A stretch of 9,982 bases of DNA, from assembly GCA_047629975.1 (NCBI GenBank), contig JBLHUT010000125.1, forward strand, positions 1 to 9,982. The letters are read 5' to 3'. Both the position numbers and the translations under genes were made by a program. The stretch comes from JBLHUT01 sp047629975. GTDB lineage: Bacteria > Pseudomonadota > Alphaproteobacteria > Rhodobacterales > Rhodobacteraceae. Below, piece by piece: positions 7,074 through 9,982 of this stretch. The notes beneath the pieces are model-generated. The model had not been told where the DNA came from, ran no database searches, and worked only from the letters and a program-made list of their open reading frames with translations. Positions within the stretch are counted from its first letter, which is position 1, and every line of letters begins with the position of its first letter.

Positions 7074-8333
7074 ATGGACAGAGAGACAAACCGACTGGCG
7101 CAACAATCCATGGCGTTCGTTCTTGCAGGAGGGCGGGGGAGCCGTCTTTATGAATTAACGGACAGGCGCGCGAAACCGGCGATGTATTTCGGCGGCAAAA
7201 GCCGGATCATCGACTTTGCCCTGTCCAATGCTGTCAATTCCGGCATCCGCCGTATCGGGGTTGCGACCCAGTACAAGGCGCACAGCCTTATTCGTCATTT
7301 GCAGCGCGGGTGGAGCTTTTTTCGGGCCGAGCGGAACGAGTCGCTGGATATTCTGCCCGCGTCGCAGCAACTCAACGAAGAGAACTGGTACAAAGGCACC
7401 GCGGATGCGGTCACCCAGAACATTGATATCATTTCCGATTACGGCACCAAGTATATCGTTATTCTGGCAGGGGATCACATCTATAAGCAGGATTATTCCT
7501 TTATGATCCGCCAGCATGTGGAAACGGGTGCGGATGTGACGGTCGGCTGTATCGAGGTGCCCCGCGAAGAGGCCAAAGGCTTTGGCGTGATGAAAGTGGA
7601 TGCCCATGACCGAATTCTGGACTTTGTTGAAAAGCCGTCCGATCCACCGCCGATGGAGGGACATCCCGATCTGGCGCTGGCCAGCATGGGGATTTACGTC
7701 TTCGAGACCGAGTTTTTGTTTGCTCTGCTGAAAAAAGACGCTGAAAACCCTGAGTCCAGCAACGATTTCGGAACCGATATCATTCCCGATCTGGTGCGCA
7801 AGGGCCGCGCGTTTGCGCATCCGTTCAGCCGCTCTTGTGTGCGTTCGGGGCTTGAAAAGGAACCTTACTGGCGCGACGTCGGCACGATTGATGCGTTTTG
7901 GCGCGCCAACGTGGACCTGACCGATTTTACGCCCGACCTTGATCTTTACGATAACTCCTGGCCGATCTGGACCTATTCCGAGCTGACGGCCCCGGCCAAG
8001 TTCATTCACAACGAAGAGGGGCGGCGCGGTCTGGCTGTGTCGTCGATGGTGTCGGGGGGCTGCATCATCTCGGGGTCCAGCCTTGAAAGATGCCTGATGT
8101 TCACGGGGGTGAAAACACATTCGTTTTCAACGCTGACAGGCGTGGTTGCGATGCCCTACGCCGAGATCAACCGGAATGCCCGATTGACCAAGGTCGTGAT
8201 TGATCGCGGTGTGATTATCCCCGAAGGACTTGTTGTGGGCGAGGACCCGGAGTCGGATGCAAAGCGGTTCCGGCGCACGGCAGGGGGCGTTTGCCTGATT
8301 ACCCAATCCATGATCGACGCGTTGGATGGCTAG
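7074..8333 (+). CDS. glgC: Glucose-1-phosphate adenylyltransferase (ADP-glucose pyrophosphorylase)
   Basis: GlgC makes ADP-glucose and pyrophosphate from ATP and glucose-1-phosphate, the committed and normally allosterically controlled step of bacterial glycogen synthesis. The 419 residues fit the family (E. coli 431; alphaproteobacterial enzymes about 420). The nucleotide-binding motif AGGRGSRL is at 18-25, followed by RAKPA (32-36), FGGK (39-42), DFALSN and QRGWSFF. WYKGTADAVTQN and AGDHIY with metal/catalytic Asp134 come next. FVEKP holds Lys187 of the glucose-1-phosphate site, and YWRDVGTIDAFW follows. The second half has the left-handed beta-helix region of the family. The position of E. 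coli activator residue Lys39 is Arg31 here (TDRRAKP), as I recall for enzymes activated by fructose-6-phosphate and pyruvate. The gene begins 43 bases after glgB, and its TAG abuts the glgA start. Confidence 0.97.
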   Translation: MDRETNRLAQQSMAFVLAGGRGSRLYELTDRRAKPAMYFGGKSRIIDFALSNAVNSGIRRIGVATQYKAHSLIRHLQRGWSFFRAERNESLDILPASQQLNEENWYKGTADAVTQNIDIISDYGTKYIVILAGDHIYKQDYSFMIRQHVETGADVTVGCIEVPREEAKGFGVMKVDAHDRILDFVEKPSDPPPMEGHPDLALASMGIYVFETEFLFALLKKDAENPESSNDFGTDIIPDLVRKGRAFAHPFSRSCVRSGLEKEPYWRDVGTIDAFWRANVDLTDFTPDLDLYDNSWPIWTYSELTAPAKFIHNEEGRRGLAVSSMVSGGCIISGSSLERCLMFTGVKTHSFSTLTGVVAMPYAEINRNARLTKVVIDRGVIIPEGLVVGEDPESDAKRFRRTAGGVCLITQSMIDALDG

Positions 8334-9782
8334 ATGAACCTGCTGTTTGTTGCCTCTGAATGTGCGCCCTTTGTCAAGACAGGGGGGCTTGCGGATGTGA
8401 TCGGTGCGGTGCCCAAATCGCTGGCAGGTTTGGGGGCGCAGGTGAAAATCCTGCTGCCGGCCTATCCCGACCTGCGCGCGTTGGTCCAACGTGGACACAG
8501 CGTTTTGCACCTGCCCGATCTGTTCGGTGCTTCGGCAGATGTTATCTCGGTGCAGGCCGAAGGACTGGATCTGTTGTTGCTGGACGCACCACATCTGTTT
8601 GACCGGCCCGGCAATATCTATCTTGATGCAAGCGGTGCTGACTGGGCGGATAATTATCTGCGCTTTGGTGCGCTGTCCTATGTTGGCAGCGTTATCGCGC
8701 TGGATGGTTTGGGGGCATGGCGACCTGATCTGGTAAATGCCCACGATTGGCAGGCGGGGCTGGTGGCCGCGTATCTGCGCCAGTCGGGGCGGCGGGCACC
8801 GCCGGTGGTCTTGACGATACACAACATTGCCTTTCAAGGGCTTTTCGGGGCCGAGGTGCGCCATGAGCTTGGGCTTGACGATGCGTTGTTCACCCCCGAG
8901 GGGATCGAGTATTTCGGGATGGTCAGCTTTTTGAAGGCGGGTATCGCGCTGTCGGACAAGATCACCACCGTTAGCCCGACCTATGCCAATGAGGTGCTGT
9001 CCCACGCGTTCGGGATGGGGCTCGAGGGGATATTGCAGGCGCGCAATGCGGATCTTGTGGGCATCCTGAACGGTATCGATACCGATGTCTGGAACCCTGA
9101 AACCGATGCCGCGTTGGTGCAAACTTACGGGGTGCGCAGTCTGAAACGCAAGGCGGCAAACAAGGCGGCTGTCGAAGCGCGCTTTGGCTTGTCCTCGCAC
9201 GCGCCGGGGCCGCTGTTTTGTGTCATCAGCCGCCTGACCACCCAAAAGGGGCTTGATCTGTTGCTTGAGGCGATCCCCGCGCTGGTTGCTCAGGGCGCAA
9301 AGCTGGCGGTTCTGGGCTCGGGCGACAAGGGGATGGAGCGCGCGTTCGTGACCGCCTCGCGGCGTTTTGAGGGGTCTGTCGGGGTGATTATCGGCTATGA
9401 CGAGGCGCTTTCCCACCTGCTTCAGGGGGGCAGCGACGCCATTTTGATCCCCTCGCGGTTCGAGCCGTGCGGGCTGACGCAACTTTACGGGCTGCGCTAT
9501 GGGACGGTGCCGGTCGTGTCGCGCACGGGCGGTTTGGCCGATACTGTGATCGATGCAAACGCGGCGGCGGTTTCGGCAGGCTGTGCCACGGGGCTGCAAT
9601 TTGCGCCGGTCACTCTGGCGGGGCTAGAGGAAGCGATCGCGCGGACCTGCACGCTTTTCCGGCAGCAAAAGGTCTGGGGAGCGATGATGCGCCGCGGCAT
9701 GGTGCATCCGGTCGGGTGGGACCGTTCGGCGCGTGCGTATCTGGACGTGTTCCAAGCCTCACTTCAACAAGCGGATCACTGA
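8334..9782 (+). CDS. glgA: Glycogen synthase (ADP-glucose type), GT5
   Basis: GlgA transfers glucose from ADP-glucose to the non-reducing end of alpha-1,4 glucan and supplies the linear chains that GlgB branches. Its 482 residues match E. coli GlgA (477). The N-terminal Rossmann domain carries the ADP-glucose motif KTGGL with Lys15, then NAHDWQAGL around 135-143. His163 in LTIHNIAFQG corresponds to E. coli His161. The C-terminal domain has SRLTTQKG with Arg300 and Lys305, and SRFEPCGLTQLYGL with Glu377 and Cys379, the same numbering as in E. coli. The ATG immediately follows the glgC TAG with no intervening base and only a weak GGATGG upstream, so translation probably depends on ribosomes finishing glgC. 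The KTGGL motif and the glgC neighbour make this the bacterial ADP-glucose enzyme and not a sucrose or trehalose synthase relative. Confidence 0.97.
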   Translation: MNLLFVASECAPFVKTGGLADVIGAVPKSLAGLGAQVKILLPAYPDLRALVQRGHSVLHLPDLFGASADVISVQAEGLDLLLLDAPHLFDRPGNIYLDASGADWADNYLRFGALSYVGSVIALDGLGAWRPDLVNAHDWQAGLVAAYLRQSGRRAPPVVLTIHNIAFQGLFGAEVRHELGLDDALFTPEGIEYFGMVSFLKAGIALSDKITTVSPTYANEVLSHAFGMGLEGILQARNADLVGILNGIDTDVWNPETDAALVQTYGVRSLKRKAANKAAVEARFGLSSHAPGPLFCVISRLTTQKGLDLLLEAIPALVAQGAKLAVLGSGDKGMERAFVTASRRFEGSVGVIIGYDEALSHLLQGGSDAILIPSRFEPCGLTQLYGLRYGTVPVVSRTGGLADTVIDANAAAVSAGCATGLQFAPVTLAGLEEAIARTCTLFRQQKVWGAMMRRGMVHPVGWDRSARAYLDVFQASLQQADH

Positions 9783-9787
9783 AGTTC

Positions 9788-9982
9788 ATGAAACAACCGG
9801 AACTGACAAGCGGCACCTCGTCAAAATTGGGGGCTGTGCATGATGGCGAGGGCGTAAATTTCGCCGTTTTCTCGAAAAACGCCACAGGCATCGACCTGTG
9901 CCTGTTCTCGCCTGACGGGCGCACCGAAACCGCACGTTTGCCGATGCCGGAACGCACCGGCGCGGTTTGGCACGGCTATGTC
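9788..9982 (+). CDS. glgX: Glycogen debranching enzyme GlgX, N-terminal 65 residues (3' end outside window)
   Basis: GlgX hydrolyses the alpha-1,6 linkages of the short branches left after phosphorylase action, completing glycogen breakdown. Only the first 65 codons lie in the window, and the frame runs open off the right edge. The visible part is the start of the N-terminal CBM48-type domain typical of isoamylase/GlgX proteins: LTSGTSSKLGAVHDGEGVNF, then AVFSKNATGIDLCLFSPDG and a segment ending VWHGYV. No catalytic residue falls in the window, so activity cannot be judged. ATG 9788 lies five bases after the glgA stop. The only ribosome-binding hint is a GAAG (9781-9784) overlapping that stop, which suggests coupled translation. 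Identification rests on this N-terminal pattern plus the operon position. A related isoamylase-type name would be the only serious alternative. Confidence 0.9.
   Translation, partial: MKQPELTSGTSSKLGAVHDGEGVNFAVFSKNATGIDLCLFSPDGRTETARLPMPERTGAVWHGYV

Noticed and set aside
7155..8120. 321-codon minus-strand open frame opposite glgC
   Set aside because: It is a shadow of glgC, which is intact and carries all family motifs. No independent evidence supports it.
8127..9599. 490-codon open frame on the minus strand opposite glgA and the end of glgC
   Set aside because: It lies antisense to a glgA whose catalytic motifs are all intact. Its translation is rich in Arg, Gln, Pro and His with no recognisable domain, as expected for the complement of a G/C-rich gene.

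Overview
The window is a stretch of alphaproteobacterial chromosome, most likely from the Rhodobacterales (Roseobacter group). This rests on the G/C-rich third codon positions, the glgP-glgB-glgC-glgA-glgX gene order with glgP first, and a neighbouring DUF6880-type protein of a kind I know mainly from Rhodobacteraceae. Every gene I can support is on the + strand. Genus and species cannot be read from this sequence.

Layout: bases 1-569 hold the 3' end of an unrecognised, probably helical soluble protein, closed by a strong hairpin terminator (585-631). Bases 632-787 are non-coding with no convincing promoter. Bases 788-2155 encode a 455-residue DUF6880-like protein of unknown function. The 268-base gap at 2156-2423 separates it from the glycogen genes. 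It holds a weak terminator candidate, a perfect inverted repeat and a plausible sigma-70-type promoter.

From 2424 to the right edge runs a tightly packed glycogen operon: glgP (phosphorylase), glgB (branching enzyme), glgC (ADP-glucose pyrophosphorylase), glgA (glycogen synthase) and the first 65 codons of glgX (debranching enzyme). Gaps between genes are 14, 43, 0 and 5 bases, so a single transcript with partly coupled translation is likely. GlgC makes ADP-glucose from glucose-1-phosphate and ATP, GlgA extends the alpha-1,4 chains and GlgB adds alpha-1,6 branches. GlgP shortens the outer chains to glucose-1-phosphate and GlgX removes the remaining stubs. Synthesis and breakdown are therefore encoded together.

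The four complete glycogen enzymes are full length and their diagnostic active-site residues are intact, so there is no sign of decay. I see no mobile element, RNA gene, CRISPR array or obviously undescribed system. The least understood parts are the two genes left of the operon and the leader of glgP.
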